Notes: a model not told the origin generated them from the letters alone. 64,000 nt of DNA from Clostridia bacterium (GCA_017467405.1 JAFTSH010000001.1:293542-357541), one strand, 5' to 3'. Shown: positions 41,981-51,025, counted from the first letter of the stretch. Translations and numbers: made by a program.

Positions 41981-43793
41981 TTTCGGCATCCTCCTTATAG
42001 TAGTGGCTTTGCAGATCAAACATATGAGCATACCTGCCGCCAAGCTTCATCAGCTCGTCGTGAGAGCCGCATTCCGCTATCTCTCCGTTTTCAAGATATA
42101 CTATCCTGTCGCAGAAGCGGGTGGACGCAAGACGGTGGGAAATATAAACCGAGGTCTTAGCGGCGGTCAGTTCGTTGTATTTCAGGTAAAGTTCGTTTTC
42201 CGCAATCGGATCAAGTGCCGCAGTGGGCTCATCCAGAACGATCACCGGAGCATTCTTGTAGAGAGCGCGGGCAAGCATCAGTTTCTGCTTCTCTCCACCC
42301 GACATTTCGATGGAATCGTCAAAGACCCCCTTCATAAGTCTTGAATCAATGCCGTTCGGCAGTGATGCTATCTTGTCAGCGAGTCCTGCCTGACGTATCA
42401 CATCCGTTACTCTGTCTCGGTCGATTGCCTTTTCGGATGACGCAACGAATTCCGCGATAGTCACGGGCAGCAGATAAATATCCTGAAATACCGCAGAAAA
42501 CAGCGAATAGTAGTCTTCGATATTATAATCGGCAATGGTGTGTCCGTTCAGCTTGATCTCGCCCTCGGAAGGGTAGTAAAAGCCGCATATCAGCTTGACA
42601 AGGGTGGTTTTACCGGCGCCGTTCGCACCGACAATGGCAAGCTTTTCACCCTTGCCGATCTTCAGGCTGACGTTCTTCAGCGCGTGTTTTTCACCATCCG
42701 CAGAAGGATATTTGAAGGATACGTTGTTGAGTTCAATATCCACGGGCAATTCCTGATCGGTCGGCAGAGCACATCCTTTTTCGTGATTGTATTTTTCTTC
42801 GATTTCAAAATATTCGCGGTAATAACCGATCTTTATGCTCTTGTGGGTAATATCGTTTACCTTGTTGCCGATGCCGTTCAGCCATGCGGAAAATCCGGTA
42901 ATTGCGCCAAAGTAGAAGACGAAATCACCTGCGCTGATCTTGTTATTGAACACCATAACGATCAGTATTGCATAAGCGGCACCGTTTTGAAGCAGCATCA
43001 GCAAAGCGTTGATGCAGGTTCCGGCAAGACTGCGCGCACTGACCTTTTTTGTCCATCCAAAGCGTTCCTTTTGAAATCCCGCAAGCATATCGGTCAGCCA
43101 GTCGAACATTCCGTAAATTCTGATATCCTTTGCGTGGTCAAATTTTTGAGAAAAGCTCTGCAAATAACCTATCTTACGGTCAATGGTCACCCACTTATCC
43201 TTGTTCTTCTCGATATAGTTTCTATGCCATCGGTTGACCAGATAGGTAATGAACGCTGACAAGAACAGAAACAGCAGAATCCAAGGTGAAATGATTGCAA
43301 TTACGGAGCCATATGTGAAAACACCTAACAAACTGATGAACAGCCCCATCAATGATTGCCAGATGAATTCCGGTGCACATTGTCCCGAGCAAGCGTCGTT
43401 CATCGCGTGCTGGTATTTTGTGATGGCCTCGGGATTATCTGTATTGGCATAATCGGTACGCATATGCTTTTCGGATATTGCGTGCTGATACAGGCATGAC
43501 AGATTATATCGCCTCATGTTTAATTTGCTGTTACATAAATTTCTAAGCAGATCAGCTATTAAAATAACGGCAAAATAAATACCGATAACCGCAATGACGT
43601 TATGAATGCTTTGCTGCGATTCAACCGAATCTATTAACAGCTTGGGGAAATAGGTTGCCGCCAATGGCATCAGCACCGCCAGTGGGATGCTCGGGATAAA
43701 AAACAGATAGAACGCCTTATCCCATTTCCAGATGTTGCGCAGGGCGTACGCAATATTGGAAAACATATTGTGTTTTGGTTTTGGATTTTTCAT
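41973..43793 (-). CDS. ABC exporter half-transporter (permease-ATPase), first subunit
   Basis: The 606-residue protein has six predicted membrane segments in its first 320 residues. The ATPase domain carries Walker A IVGANGAGKTT near 395, the signature MSGGEKQK near 505 and Walker B VIVLDEPTAALD near 525. It starts with ATG 43793 after AAAGGAGCG. The promoter at 43816-43845 and an inverted repeat just upstream suggest regulation by the adjacent LytTR response regulator. Its 3' end overlaps the second subunit gene by eight bases. Confidence 0.9.
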   Translation of the reverse strand: MKNPKPKHNMFSNIAYALRNIWKWDKAFYLFFIPSIPLAVLMPLAATYFPKLLIDSVESQQSIHNVIAVIGIYFAVILIADLLRNLCNSKLNMRRYNLSCLYQHAISEKHMRTDYANTDNPEAITKYQHAMNDACSGQCAPEFIWQSLMGLFISLLGVFTYGSVIAIISPWILLFLFLSAFITYLVNRWHRNYIEKNKDKWVTIDRKIGYLQSFSQKFDHAKDIRIYGMFDWLTDMLAGFQKERFGWTKKVSARSLAGTCINALLMLLQNGAAYAILIVMVFNNKISAGDFVFYFGAITGFSAWLNGIGNKVNDITHKSIKIGYYREYFEIEEKYNHEKGCALPTDQELPVDIELNNVSFKYPSADGEKHALKNVSLKIGKGEKLAIVGANGAGKTTLVKLICGFYYPSEGEIKLNGHTIADYNIEDYYSLFSAVFQDIYLLPVTIAEFVASSEKAIDRDRVTDVIRQAGLADKIASLPNGIDSRLMKGVFDDSIEMSGGEKQKLMLARALYKNAPVIVLDEPTAALDPIAENELYLKYNELTAAKTSVYISHRLASTRFCDRIVYLENGEIAECGSHDELMKLGGRYAHMFDLQSHYYKEDAENA

Positions 43794-43815
43794 AAGCTTC
43801 GCTCCTTTCCTCTGA

Positions 43816-43845
43816 ATTATATCTCGGCGGCTTCATAATCAACAA
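43816..43845 (-). promoter_or_regulatory. Candidate promoter of the exporter genes
   Basis: On the minus strand TTGTTG and TATAAT are separated by 18 bases. The weak -35 fits an activator-dependent promoter. Confidence 0.55.
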
Positions 43846-43881
43846 ATTCGTGCACCAACTGCTTCTGTCAGTGCACGAATT
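43845..43881. promoter_or_regulatory. 11-base inverted repeat upstream of the exporter promoter
   Basis: AATTCGTGCAC (43845-43855) and GTGCACGAATT (43871-43881) form a perfect inverted repeat spaced by 15 bases. It lies between the histidine kinase stop and the exporter -35. It could be the response-regulator binding site or a terminator of the two-component transcript. Confidence 0.55.
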
Positions 43882-43886
43882 GCAGA

Positions 43887-44537
43887 TCATTCTACGGCGG
43901 GCACCAAAAATTCCGAGGTGAACGCGCCGTCCTCGCTGTTGTATTTCACCCAGCCTCCGTGTTCTTCTAAGATCGATTCAGCACGGCGCAGGCCGAAGCC
44001 GTGAAGGCCGTTCTTTTTGGTGGCGAACAACGTGCCGAGTTTTTTCTGCTTTTCACCTGCTGAATTCAGCATTGAAAAATAAAGCATTTTCCCTTTCAAA
44101 GCGATGTATAAGCGGATAAACCTATCTGTTTCAACCGCCTTGCAAGCCTCGATTGCATTATCAAGCAGGTTGCCGACAATGATGCTTAACTCAACATCGG
44201 TAATCGTTAATTTGTCGGGTACATTGGCCTTGACGGTTACGGCGATGTTTTCAGTTTTAGCCTGGGCGATCTTTGCTGACAAAATCGCATCAAGAGATAC
44301 GTTGCCTGTTTTAAGCAGGGTATCCATGTTAACCAGCTGATCGTCCAACTGTTCGATATAGGCAAGCGCACGCTCCGTCTCTCCCGCCTCAAGCTGTCCC
44401 TTTAACGCTTGAAGGTGATGGTGAAAGTCGTGCTTGTAGCCGCGCATTTCCTTGTGGATGCTGCGCACCTCGGAAAGATGCTTTTCTGATTGCTCGGTCT
44501 GATATTCAACAAGCTTCAGATATGTTTTCTTTCTCAT
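43887..44537 (-). CDS. GHKL-type histidine kinase lacking a membrane sensor domain
   Basis: The 216-residue protein has a short coiled-coil N-terminus and the phospho-acceptor His36 in GYKHDFHHHLQAL. The N box NLLDNAIEAC near 123-132 and the G box GLHGFGLRRAESIL near 184-197 are typical of the AgrC/ComD-like GHKL group. Full-length AgrC-type kinases have five to seven membrane helices, and these are absent here. It may be cytoplasmic or a member of the short gut-Firmicutes class. It is nine bases downstream of the LytTR regulator, with GAGGTAGG before the ATG. Confidence 0.83.
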   Translation of the reverse strand: MRKKTYLKLVEYQTEQSEKHLSEVRSIHKEMRGYKHDFHHHLQALKGQLEAGETERALAYIEQLDDQLVNMDTLLKTGNVSLDAILSAKIAQAKTENIAVTVKANVPDKLTITDVELSIIVGNLLDNAIEACKAVETDRFIRLYIALKGKMLYFSMLNSAGEKQKKLGTLFATKKNGLHGFGLRRAESILEEHGGWVKYNSEDGAFTSEFLVPAVE

Positions 44538-44545
44538 AACCTACC

Positions 44546-45244
44546 TCAATTGTGCTCGATAAATGCGCGGTTGATATCGTCGTATTTCCCTCTCGCCAAA
44601 GGAAGCGCGGTGTCACCGATATTGACGGATGTGCGGGAAATTTTTGTGACGTGTTTAAGCGAAACAAGATAGGAACGGTGAGTACGGTAAAAATCCGTGC
44701 TCAATTTTGCTTCAAACGCGGATATGCTCTCCTTGATCTTGTATTCTTCTCGTTTCGTGCGGATAACGATGTAATGCAAAAAGGACTCGATATATAAGAT
44801 ATCCGATTCGCGAAGTCTGATCGTTTCGCCTTCGCAGGTAATTACTACCGACGGAGGTTCTTGCGACAGCTTTTCGGCGGCTTTGGTCAGCACCTGTGTC
44901 AGTTTATCTTCGGAGATGGGCTTGATCAGATAATGGAGCGCATCGACCTCGTAGCCCTCACCGGCAAACTCAAAATGCGAGGTTATAAATATTATTTCGG
45001 CGCGATCGTTGTCTTTGCGTATCCGTTTGGCGAGCTCAATGCCGGTGATGTTCTTCATCTCCACGTCAAGCAGGAGAACGTCATACGAACTGTCGTCCTC
45101 GTATTCAAACAGAAAGGCCTCGGCCGAAGCGAAGGTGCGGATGTCGCAGCCGTGGCCGTTTCGGTCACTCCACGCCGACACCAGAGATGCAATATATTCA
45201 ATTTGCTCTTGTTCGTCGTCACAGATTGCTATCTTGTACTTCAT
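44546..45244 (-). CDS. LytTR-family response regulator
   Basis: The 232-residue protein has a receiver domain with the acidic pocket CDDEQEQ near residues 8-14 and phosphoacceptor Asp60 (LLLDVEMK). The C-terminal LytTR DNA-binding domain (about 135-230) includes IRLRESDILYIESFLHYIVI and RTHRSYLVSLKHVTKI. This is the AgrA/ComE type that regulates peptide signalling, bacteriocin or exporter genes. ATG 45244 follows AAAGGCC and gives a normal N-terminus; an upstream ATG at 45316 would add 24 unrelated residues. Confidence 0.9.
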   Translation of the reverse strand: MKYKIAICDDEQEQIEYIASLVSAWSDRNGHGCDIRTFASAEAFLFEYEDDSSYDVLLLDVEMKNITGIELAKRIRKDNDRAEIIFITSHFEFAGEGYEVDALHYLIKPISEDKLTQVLTKAAEKLSQEPPSVVITCEGETIRLRESDILYIESFLHYIVIRTKREEYKIKESISAFEAKLSTDFYRTHRSYLVSLKHVTKISRTSVNIGDTALPLARGKYDDINRAFIEHN

Positions 45245-45306
45245 ATGTAAGGCCTTTCCCGACGGGTACTGCACGTCGAAACAGATGAATTGAAGCTGTG
45301 TATAAA

Positions 45307-45335
45307 AATATATCATAAAACCGTGAATTCTTCAA
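45307..45335 (-). promoter_or_regulatory. Candidate promoter of the LytTR/GHKL genes
   Basis: On the minus strand TTGAAG, a 17-base spacer and TATATT lie about 60 bases before the regulator start. Confidence 0.5.
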
Positions 45336-45397
45336 GTTTTTCGACAGACATACGTGAATTTTACAGACCTTTTTTATTAAGGCAGATGCCGCGGATG

Positions 45398-45427
45398 CAA
45401 AAAAAGCGCCGCCTGTTTTGGCGGCGC
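45398..45427 (-). terminator. Terminator after the small 45438 gene
   Basis: GCGCCGCC and GGCGGCGC pair around a six-base loop; seven T follow on the minus strand. Confidence 0.85.
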
Positions 45428-45437
45428 GGCGGAAGTG

Positions 45438-45629
45438 CTATAGATCGTCGGCGTCCTGAACGGGAATTTCGCCCGTCTCGGTAATGCCGGTATAGCTCCC
45501 CAGTACGTCTGATTTTATATTGTCGGTACTGTTATTGAGTCCCTGAGCGATACCGGGACAGTGCAGGCTTTTTTTGAGTTGGGGATCCTTCCGCTTCCTG
45601 GCGTTTTCCGAACGCTTGTCTGTTTTCAT
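45438..45629 (-). CDS. Small conserved-looking protein of unknown function
   Basis: The 63-residue product is basic at its N-terminus (MKTDKRSENARKRKDPQLKK) and ends SDVLGSYTGITETGEIPVQDADDL. Short proteins with a similar GSYTG...PVQDADDL ending occur in many Clostridia, from memory, and have no known role. ATG 45629 is preferred; an in-frame ATG at 45674 lacks a good site. A strong terminator follows the gene, supporting that it is real. Confidence 0.65.
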   Translation of the reverse strand: MKTDKRSENARKRKDPQLKKSLHCPGIAQGLNNSTDNIKSDVLGSYTGITETGEIPVQDADDL

Positions 45630-45726
45630 CAAATCACCGTTAATATTTTTGCCCGTACCGAGAAGGATAAACACGAAACCGAAAAGAAATTTATTTTTTA
45701 TGAGGCGCCGATTTTGTCGCTACGTC

Positions 45727-45755
45727 TTGAAAGAAGGGGAAGAATATAGTAAAAT
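45727..45755 (+). promoter_or_regulatory. Candidate promoter of the pseudo-esterase lipoprotein
   Basis: TTGAAA (45727-45732), a 17-base spacer and TAAAAT (45750-45755) lie 30 bases before the start codon. Confidence 0.6.
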
Positions 45756-45785
45756 CAATATCAGTAAAAAACGGGAGTGAATAAA

Positions 45786-46961
45786 TTGAAGTCAAAAAGA
45801 TTGATCGCCCTTGTTTCGGTTCTGCTTTGTGCGGTAATGCTCGTCGGTTGCGGCGGTGACGGCGTTTCGTCGGCCGTGTCGCAGAACGTTTCCTCCGAGG
45901 AACTGCCGGTAAGCAATACGGATAATATAAAGAAATATACCCGCACCGTCGGTCGTACCACTGCAGGCATGGGCGGAGAAAAGGGAATGTATTTCAGCTG
46001 GACCTGCTCCGGAATCGAATTTGAGTTCGAGGGAACGGCGGCCTACGCGGTTCTGTCGGCCGACGAAAAATTCGGCTCGGATTCGCAGGTGCTGGCAGGC
46101 GTTTTTGTCGACGGTGAGAGCAAGCATTCCTCCACCGTTTTGCTCACCCCCGAAAAACAGGAGGTCACCCTCTGCAAGGAGCTTGAAGAGGGAACGCATA
46201 CCGTGATGCTGCTCAAGCTCTCGGAGGCTCAGTACGGCTCGATGTACGTTGAGAGCATCAGGGTGGACGGCAGCGATATCCGCCCCACCGAGCAGCCCGA
46301 GCTTCTCTTTGAGTTTATAGGCGATGCCGTTACCTGCGGAAGCGGTACCCGTGCGAAATACTCCTCCTCCGAGCTTCTTCCCCATCAGGGCGACGGCTCC
46401 GAATCCTTTGCCTGGCTGACTGCGGCCGAGTTCGGAGCAGAGGCAAGCTTCGTGTCGGTCAGCGGAATAGGCGTCTACAAAAATTCCGACGGCTCGATGA
46501 AGAATACGATGGGCGATATTTATACCAGCTCGGCCATCTATTTTGAAAACCGCCACGGTATCTATCCTTATACTCAGCTGAGCGAAAACGGACACCGTCC
46601 CGCCGATGTGGTCGTCATCAATCTCGGCCAGACCGACGAGCTTCTGCTTACCTCCAACGCCGAGCGCAGCGAGTTCGAGCGTGAGTACGTAGAGCTTCTG
46701 ACGCTTGTAAGACGGGTAAACCCCGACGCCTACGTTATCTGCACCTACGGCTCACTCAGATACGAGCTGTACGACAACGTTGCCAACGCCGTAAAGGACT
46801 ACTCGGCTCAGTCCGGGGACGAAAAGGTGCTTGCCTTCAGTATGGATTACCGCAGCTCGGTCGATCACAACGGTACCCTTGCAGGCTGTCCTTCGCCCAA
46901 GGCTCACGGTAAAATGGCCACCAAGCTGATAAAGAAGGTAAAATCAGCCCTCAAGAAATAA
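45786..46961 (+). CDS. CE2-like SGNH lipoprotein with substituted catalytic residues
   Basis: The 391-residue product has a signal peptide with lipobox MLVGC near residue 21. An N-terminal jelly-roll (about 55-165) and an SGNH-hydrolase domain (about 170-391) follow, the layout of carbohydrate esterase family 2. Active family members read GDSITCGYG at block I; here it is GDAVTCGSG, with Ala181 instead of the nucleophile Ser. Block V normally has DxxHPS; here it is LAGCPS, with Cys368 instead of His. The block III motif is GQTD rather than GTND. The protein is therefore probably a non-catalytic ligand binder. TTG 45786 is chosen, eight bases after GGGAG; GTG 45777 overlaps that site. Confidence 0.82.
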   Translation: MKSKRLIALVSVLLCAVMLVGCGGDGVSSAVSQNVSSEELPVSNTDNIKKYTRTVGRTTAGMGGEKGMYFSWTCSGIEFEFEGTAAYAVLSADEKFGSDSQVLAGVFVDGESKHSSTVLLTPEKQEVTLCKELEEGTHTVMLLKLSEAQYGSMYVESIRVDGSDIRPTEQPELLFEFIGDAVTCGSGTRAKYSSSELLPHQGDGSESFAWLTAAEFGAEASFVSVSGIGVYKNSDGSMKNTMGDIYTSSAIYFENRHGIYPYTQLSENGHRPADVVVINLGQTDELLLTSNAERSEFEREYVELLTLVRRVNPDAYVICTYGSLRYELYDNVANAVKDYSAQSGDEKVLAFSMDYRSSVDHNGTLAGCPSPKAHGKMATKLIKKVKSALKK

Positions 46962-46969
46962 AAAGGCAA

Positions 46970-47008
46970 CCGCCCGTCAGGCAGCAGCAGGACGGGCAGG
47001 ATTTTTTT
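46970..47008 (+). terminator. Intrinsic terminator
   Basis: GCCCGTC and GACGGGC pair around a 12-base loop, followed by A and seven T. It separates the lipoprotein from the MATE gene. Confidence 0.75.
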
Positions 47009-47024
47009 CGGAAAAGAGAACGTA

Positions 47025-48462
47025 ATGAAAAAGCAAAAACCTACGCGCGAGGAAATGCAGCGCGCAAAAAATGAAATGATGCTTAACACACCGGTCGAAA
47101 GGCTGATCGGTAAGCTTGCCCTTCCCACCATAATAAGTATGCTGGTCACGGGACTTTACAACATCGCCGATACCTACTTCGTCGGTCAGCTCGACAACAC
47201 CAGCGCCACCGGCGCCGTGGGTGTGATTTTCCCCCTTATGTCGGTAATTCAGGCGGTCGGCTTCTTCTTCGGACACGGCTCGGGTAACTACGTATCGCGT
47301 GCCCTCGGAGCGGGACGCACGGAGGACGCCGAGAAGATGACCGTCACCGGCTTCGTCCTTTCGCTTGTTGCGGGCGCCGTTATTATGACGGTCGGACTCG
47401 TCTTTTCACCGCAGATTACCACCTTGCTCGGCTCTACCGATACGATCCGTCCCTACGCCGAGGAATATATGCGTTACATACTCCTTTCGGCCCCCCTTTA
47501 TGTGCGGCTCCTTTGTGCTTAACAATCAGCTTCGTTTTCAGGGGAACGCCCTTTTCGGTATGGTCGGAATACTCTGCGGAGCGGTTCTTAATATCGCGCT
47601 TGACCCCCTGCTGATCTTCACGTTTGATCTCGGCGTTGCGGGCGCGGCAATAGCCACCGCCGTCAGCCAGACCGTCAGCTTCTTTGTGCTGCTCGTTATG
47701 TCGGGACTCAGCGACGGAATTAAAATGCGGCTGAAAAATATTACCCTGTCGTCCCGTTTACTGCTTGAGATAGTCAGGGGAGGAATTCCATCACTCTGCC
47801 GTCAGGGCCTTGCCTCGGTCGGCGGTATCTTCCTCAACAACGTAGCGGGTAACTATTCCGATGCAATGGTCGCGGCCTACGCCATCGTCCAGAGAATAAT
47901 GATGTTTGCTTTCTCGGCCGTGATAGGCTTCGGACAGGGCTTTCAGCCGGTCTGCGGCTTTAACTACGGTGCGGGAAAATGGCAGAGGGTCAAAAAGGCC
48001 TTCTGGTTCTGCGTCAGATTTTCGGGAATATTTCTGGTGGTATTTTCGGTGGTTGCATTCGTCTTTGCACCGCAGGCGGTCGGCATTTTTCAGGACAACG
48101 ACGCCGAGGTCCTCCGGTGGGGTACCGTGTGTATGCGGTATCAGCTCGTGACCTTCCCGCTGATGTCGTGGATAGTAATGAGTAATATGATGACACAGAC
48201 CATCGGTAAGGCAGGTAAGGCCTCCTTCCTTGCAATGAGCCGTCAGGGACTTATGCTTGTTCCGATGCTGCTCGTACTACCGAAGCTTTTCGCGGAAACG
48301 GGGCTTGCCCTGTGTCAGCCGGTTTCGGATCTGCTGACCTTTGCCTGTGCCGTTCCGCTTCAGATAAGCGAGCTTAAGGAGCTCGACCGAAAAACAAGAG
48401 AGGATGAATCAGATGCACGTACCATCGGCACCGACGTCACGGCTCAGGATAATTCCCTTTGA
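47025..48462 (+). pseudogene. MATE-family efflux transporter interrupted by a frameshift
   Basis: Two frames together encode a full 12-helix MATE transporter. The first frame (47025-47522) runs to ILLSAPLYVRLLCA and stops. The second (from about 47499) resumes with MCGSFVLNNQLRFQGNALFGMVGI and ends at 48462. Removing one C from the six-C run at 47491-47496 joins them as SAPFMCGSFVLNN, the normal family sequence. Either the gene is disrupted, or the C run is a slippage site or a sequencing error. MATE proteins export drugs or metabolites using Na+ or H+ gradients. ATG 47025 is the start. Confidence 0.88.
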
Positions 48463-49045
48463 CGAGGCCTTGCGCAACGAGCGGCAGGGGAGCGGCGGCT
48501 ACGACCGTAAAAAGTGGCTCTACGTACCAAACAGCTATTGCGACTACCGTTACATACTCGGCACCTGCGGTAAGGATCCCTTGATCTGTATCGGAATAAA
48601 TCCCTCCACCGCAGAGCCCGACAATCTTGACAATACCCTCAAAAGCGTAGAGCGCATCGCCCTCGCCAACGGCCACGACAGCTTTATTATGTTCAACGTC
48701 TATGCCCAGCGTGCCACCAACCCGGACGATATGGATCTTGAACTCAATCTGCAGCTTCACGCCGAAAATATGCGGGCTTTTGAATATATACTCTCCTGCT
48801 GCGCCGACGGCGTGCGTCCTGCCGTCTGGGCGGCGTGGGGGACGATAATTGAAAAAAGGCCCTATCTTGCATCCTGCGTCCGCGATATGCTTGAGCTGGG
48901 AAAGAAATTCGGCAGCGAATGGTGGTCGGTCGGTAACGTATCCAAAAAAGGACATCCGCACCATCCCCTCTATCTGCCAAAGAACTCGGTTAAGGAGCCC
49001 TTCGATATCGAGTCCTACCTCTCCCTGCTCGACGATATGTATTAA
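48413..49045 (+). CDS. DUF1643 family protein
   Basis: The 210-residue protein matches DUF1643: the LICIGINPSTAEPDNLDNTLKSVERIA segment near residues 60-85 and the later FIMFNVYAQRATNP are typical. Function is unknown; members often sit near phage, nuclease or mobile DNA. The start ATG 48413 is nine bases after AGAGG; ATG 48404 is too close to that site. It overlaps the MATE 3' end by 50 bases. Confidence 0.82.
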   Translation: MHVPSAPTSRLRIIPFDEALRNERQGSGGYDRKKWLYVPNSYCDYRYILGTCGKDPLICIGINPSTAEPDNLDNTLKSVERIALANGHDSFIMFNVYAQRATNPDDMDLELNLQLHAENMRAFEYILSCCADGVRPAVWAAWGTIIEKRPYLASCVRDMLELGKKFGSEWWSVGNVSKKGHPHHPLYLPKNSVKEPFDIESYLSLLDDMY

Positions 49046-49148
49046 ACGTTTAGCGTTGCTGTTGACAAATGGTTACAAAACTGCAACTTTAAAACGGTTG
49101 ACGTGTCAAATATGCTGTAATCGAAAACCCACCCGGGAGGTTAAGACA

Positions 49149-50120
49149 ATGAGAAAACTTATTGCATTATTTACCGTGCTTGCACTGCTCTTTTGCTTTG
49201 CGGGGTGCGGTGACTCGGCTGATGTCGGTGACATTACCCCCGATGGCGAATATCCCGAGGTTACAAGCCCCGAATCGGATTTCGAGTGCACGGAAGTTGA
49301 CGATAAAGTCTACGTAAAATACAGGGGCTCCAATAAGAATGTCATCATTCCGCCTGTGGTAAACGGTAAGACTGTCACAAATATTGACAGGTGTTTTTGG
49401 GAAAATGAGACGATAGTTTCTGTAATGATTCCTCCTACTGTAAAAGAGGTTAGCAACGGCGCTTTTACACGTTGCACCTCTCTTAAGACTGTCTGTCTGT
49501 TTAACGGAATCGAAGCGATAAAAATTGAAGCTTTCCTGGAATGCACCTCACTTGAGAATATAGTTTTACCCGAAACGTTGACGCAAATATGTAATTCAGC
49601 TTTTTACAAATGCACTTCTCTCAAGCATATAACCATTCCCGGTTCCGTAAAATCTATCGATGAAAACGCTTTTGCGTTCTCGGGGCTTGAAACGGTGACC
49701 ATTGAAAACGGAGTTGAAAAAATCGGACAATCTGCTTTTTCTAAAACGCAGCTCAAAGAGCTTGTTTTTCCGGAAAGTCTAAAAGAGATAGCAACACAAG
49801 CATTTTATGAAATATCTTGTCTCGAATCCGTTAGTCTGAACAAAGGTCTTGAAGAGGTTTCAACCTATGTTTTTGCCGGCAGTAAAAAAATCACCGAGAT
49901 CGTGATACCTGAAACAGTTAATAAAATAAACGAATTTACGTTTGATAACTGTACTGCCCTTAAAAAGGTCAAGTTTGAAGGCGATGCGCCCGAAGATTAT
50001 TCTTTTGAGTTTTTTGGGGACCTTTCAGCGGTCAACGTAAGCTACACCGTCTGTTATCACGAGGGCGCGAAAGGCTTTACTTCGCCTACCTGGAACGGAT
50101 ACCCGACAGAGATATGGTAA
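49149..50120 (+). CDS. BspA-type leucine-rich-repeat lipoprotein
   Basis: The 323-residue product has a signal peptide and lipobox CFAGC (Cys near residue 20). A string of LRR_5 (BspA/Treponema pallidum type) repeats of about 23 residues follows, from about 60 to 290. Each is of the form I-P-x-T-V-x-x-I-x-x-x-A-F-x-x-C-x-S-L-x-x-V. Such proteins are found on host-associated bacteria and bind proteins or surfaces. ATG 49149 follows GGGAGG. The coding DNA is visibly richer in A and T than its neighbours, suggesting a different origin or relaxed codon bias. Confidence 0.88.
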   Translation: MRKLIALFTVLALLFCFAGCGDSADVGDITPDGEYPEVTSPESDFECTEVDDKVYVKYRGSNKNVIIPPVVNGKTVTNIDRCFWENETIVSVMIPPTVKEVSNGAFTRCTSLKTVCLFNGIEAIKIEAFLECTSLENIVLPETLTQICNSAFYKCTSLKHITIPGSVKSIDENAFAFSGLETVTIENGVEKIGQSAFSKTQLKELVFPESLKEIATQAFYEISCLESVSLNKGLEEVSTYVFAGSKKITEIVIPETVNKINEFTFDNCTALKKVKFEGDAPEDYSFEFFGDLSAVNVSYTVCYHEGAKGFTSPTWNGYPTEIW

Positions 50121-50169
50121 TTTAATTCAGGGTTTTTAGAATGAAGTAAGATACAGTTTGTTGAAACCT

Positions 50170-50200
50170 AACCGCGTTTTTAAACGCGGTTTTCTTTTTT
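50170..50200 (+). terminator. Intrinsic terminator
   Basis: AACCGCGTTT and AAACGCGGTT pair around a two-base centre and are followed by TTCTTTTTT. Confidence 0.85.
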
Positions 50201-50240
50201 GCCCGATCTGCATATACATTACCGAAGGTAAGGTGTGACT

Positions 50241-50984
50241 ATGCTAAGGGTGATACTCGTAACCTTTGTGTCCTGCGTGCTCTCAACGGGACTCGGAGGT
50301 CTTATTGCGGCGGCGGTCAGGGGAGATAAGGATTCAACGACGGGACTCTTTCTCGGGTTTGCAGGGGGCGTAATGCTCAGCGTAGTTTTTTTCGATCTGA
50401 TTCCCGAGGCGCTGGAGTCGGGGGTTTCGCTGACCGTTTCGGGACTTTTTGCAGGATATTTCTTCGTGGGACTTCTTGACCGTATCTGCAACAGACTGAC
50501 GAGCCGCGCGGCCTTTCTGCCGTCCGGCTGTTCCGATACCCCGTCGCGCAGACGCCTCTTTTCGGGCGGCATCACTATGGCTCTTGCCGTGGCGGTGCAT
50601 AATCTGCCCGAGGGTATGGTAATAGGTGCTTCGTCGGCAGGCGGCTACGGCCTTGCTTCTGCGGCGGTGATCGGTATGCACGACGTGCCGGAGGGGCTTG
50701 CCATAGCACTTCCTCTCATAGCCTCGGGAATGTCCCGAAAAAAGGCGGTGCTTATATCGGCACTTACGGGTATTCCGAGCGTAATCGGAGGAATGATCGG
50801 GAAGGCCGTGGGGAGTATGGGGGAGACCGGTCTTGCACTCTCCCTTTCCTTTGCCGCGGGAGCTATGCTGAGCGTCGTGCTGTGCGAGCTTGTTCCCGAG
50901 TCGTTATTTGTGTGCGGCAGCAGGTCAGCAGCCTTCTGGACCTTCGTCGGCACCGCCGCAGGGATAGCCGTTATATTCGTATAA
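50241..50984 (+). CDS. ZIP-family metal transporter
   Basis: The 247-residue membrane protein has about eight helices and belongs to the ZIP family, which imports zinc, iron or manganese, or in the ZupT/GufA branch several divalent metals. The metal-site helices are visible as HNLPEGMVIG near 116-125 and HDVPEGLAIALP near 149-160, both with the His and Glu ligands. The start is ATG 50241 after AAGGTAAGGTG; GTG 50235 would overlap that site. No metal-regulator gene is adjacent. Confidence 0.9.
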   Translation: MLRVILVTFVSCVLSTGLGGLIAAAVRGDKDSTTGLFLGFAGGVMLSVVFFDLIPEALESGVSLTVSGLFAGYFFVGLLDRICNRLTSRAAFLPSGCSDTPSRRRLFSGGITMALAVAVHNLPEGMVIGASSAGGYGLASAAVIGMHDVPEGLAIALPLIASGMSRKKAVLISALTGIPSVIGGMIGKAVGSMGETGLALSLSFAAGAMLSVVLCELVPESLFVCGSRSAAFWTFVGTAAGIAVIFV

Positions 50985-51019
50985 AAAACGATCCGTACGT
51001 TAAGTACGGATCGTTTTTT
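50984..51019. terminator. Bidirectional terminator between ZIP and ppa genes
   Basis: A 15-base stem (ACGATCCGTAC core) with a five-base loop is flanked by A and T runs, so it can work in both directions for the convergent genes. Confidence 0.9.
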
Positions 51020-51025
51020 ATCATT

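Noticed and set aside
48849..49148. Extension of the LRR protein upstream to 48849
   Set aside because: That part overlaps DUF1643 in another frame. The lipoprotein signal peptide begins at ATG 49149 right after a strong GGGAGG site.
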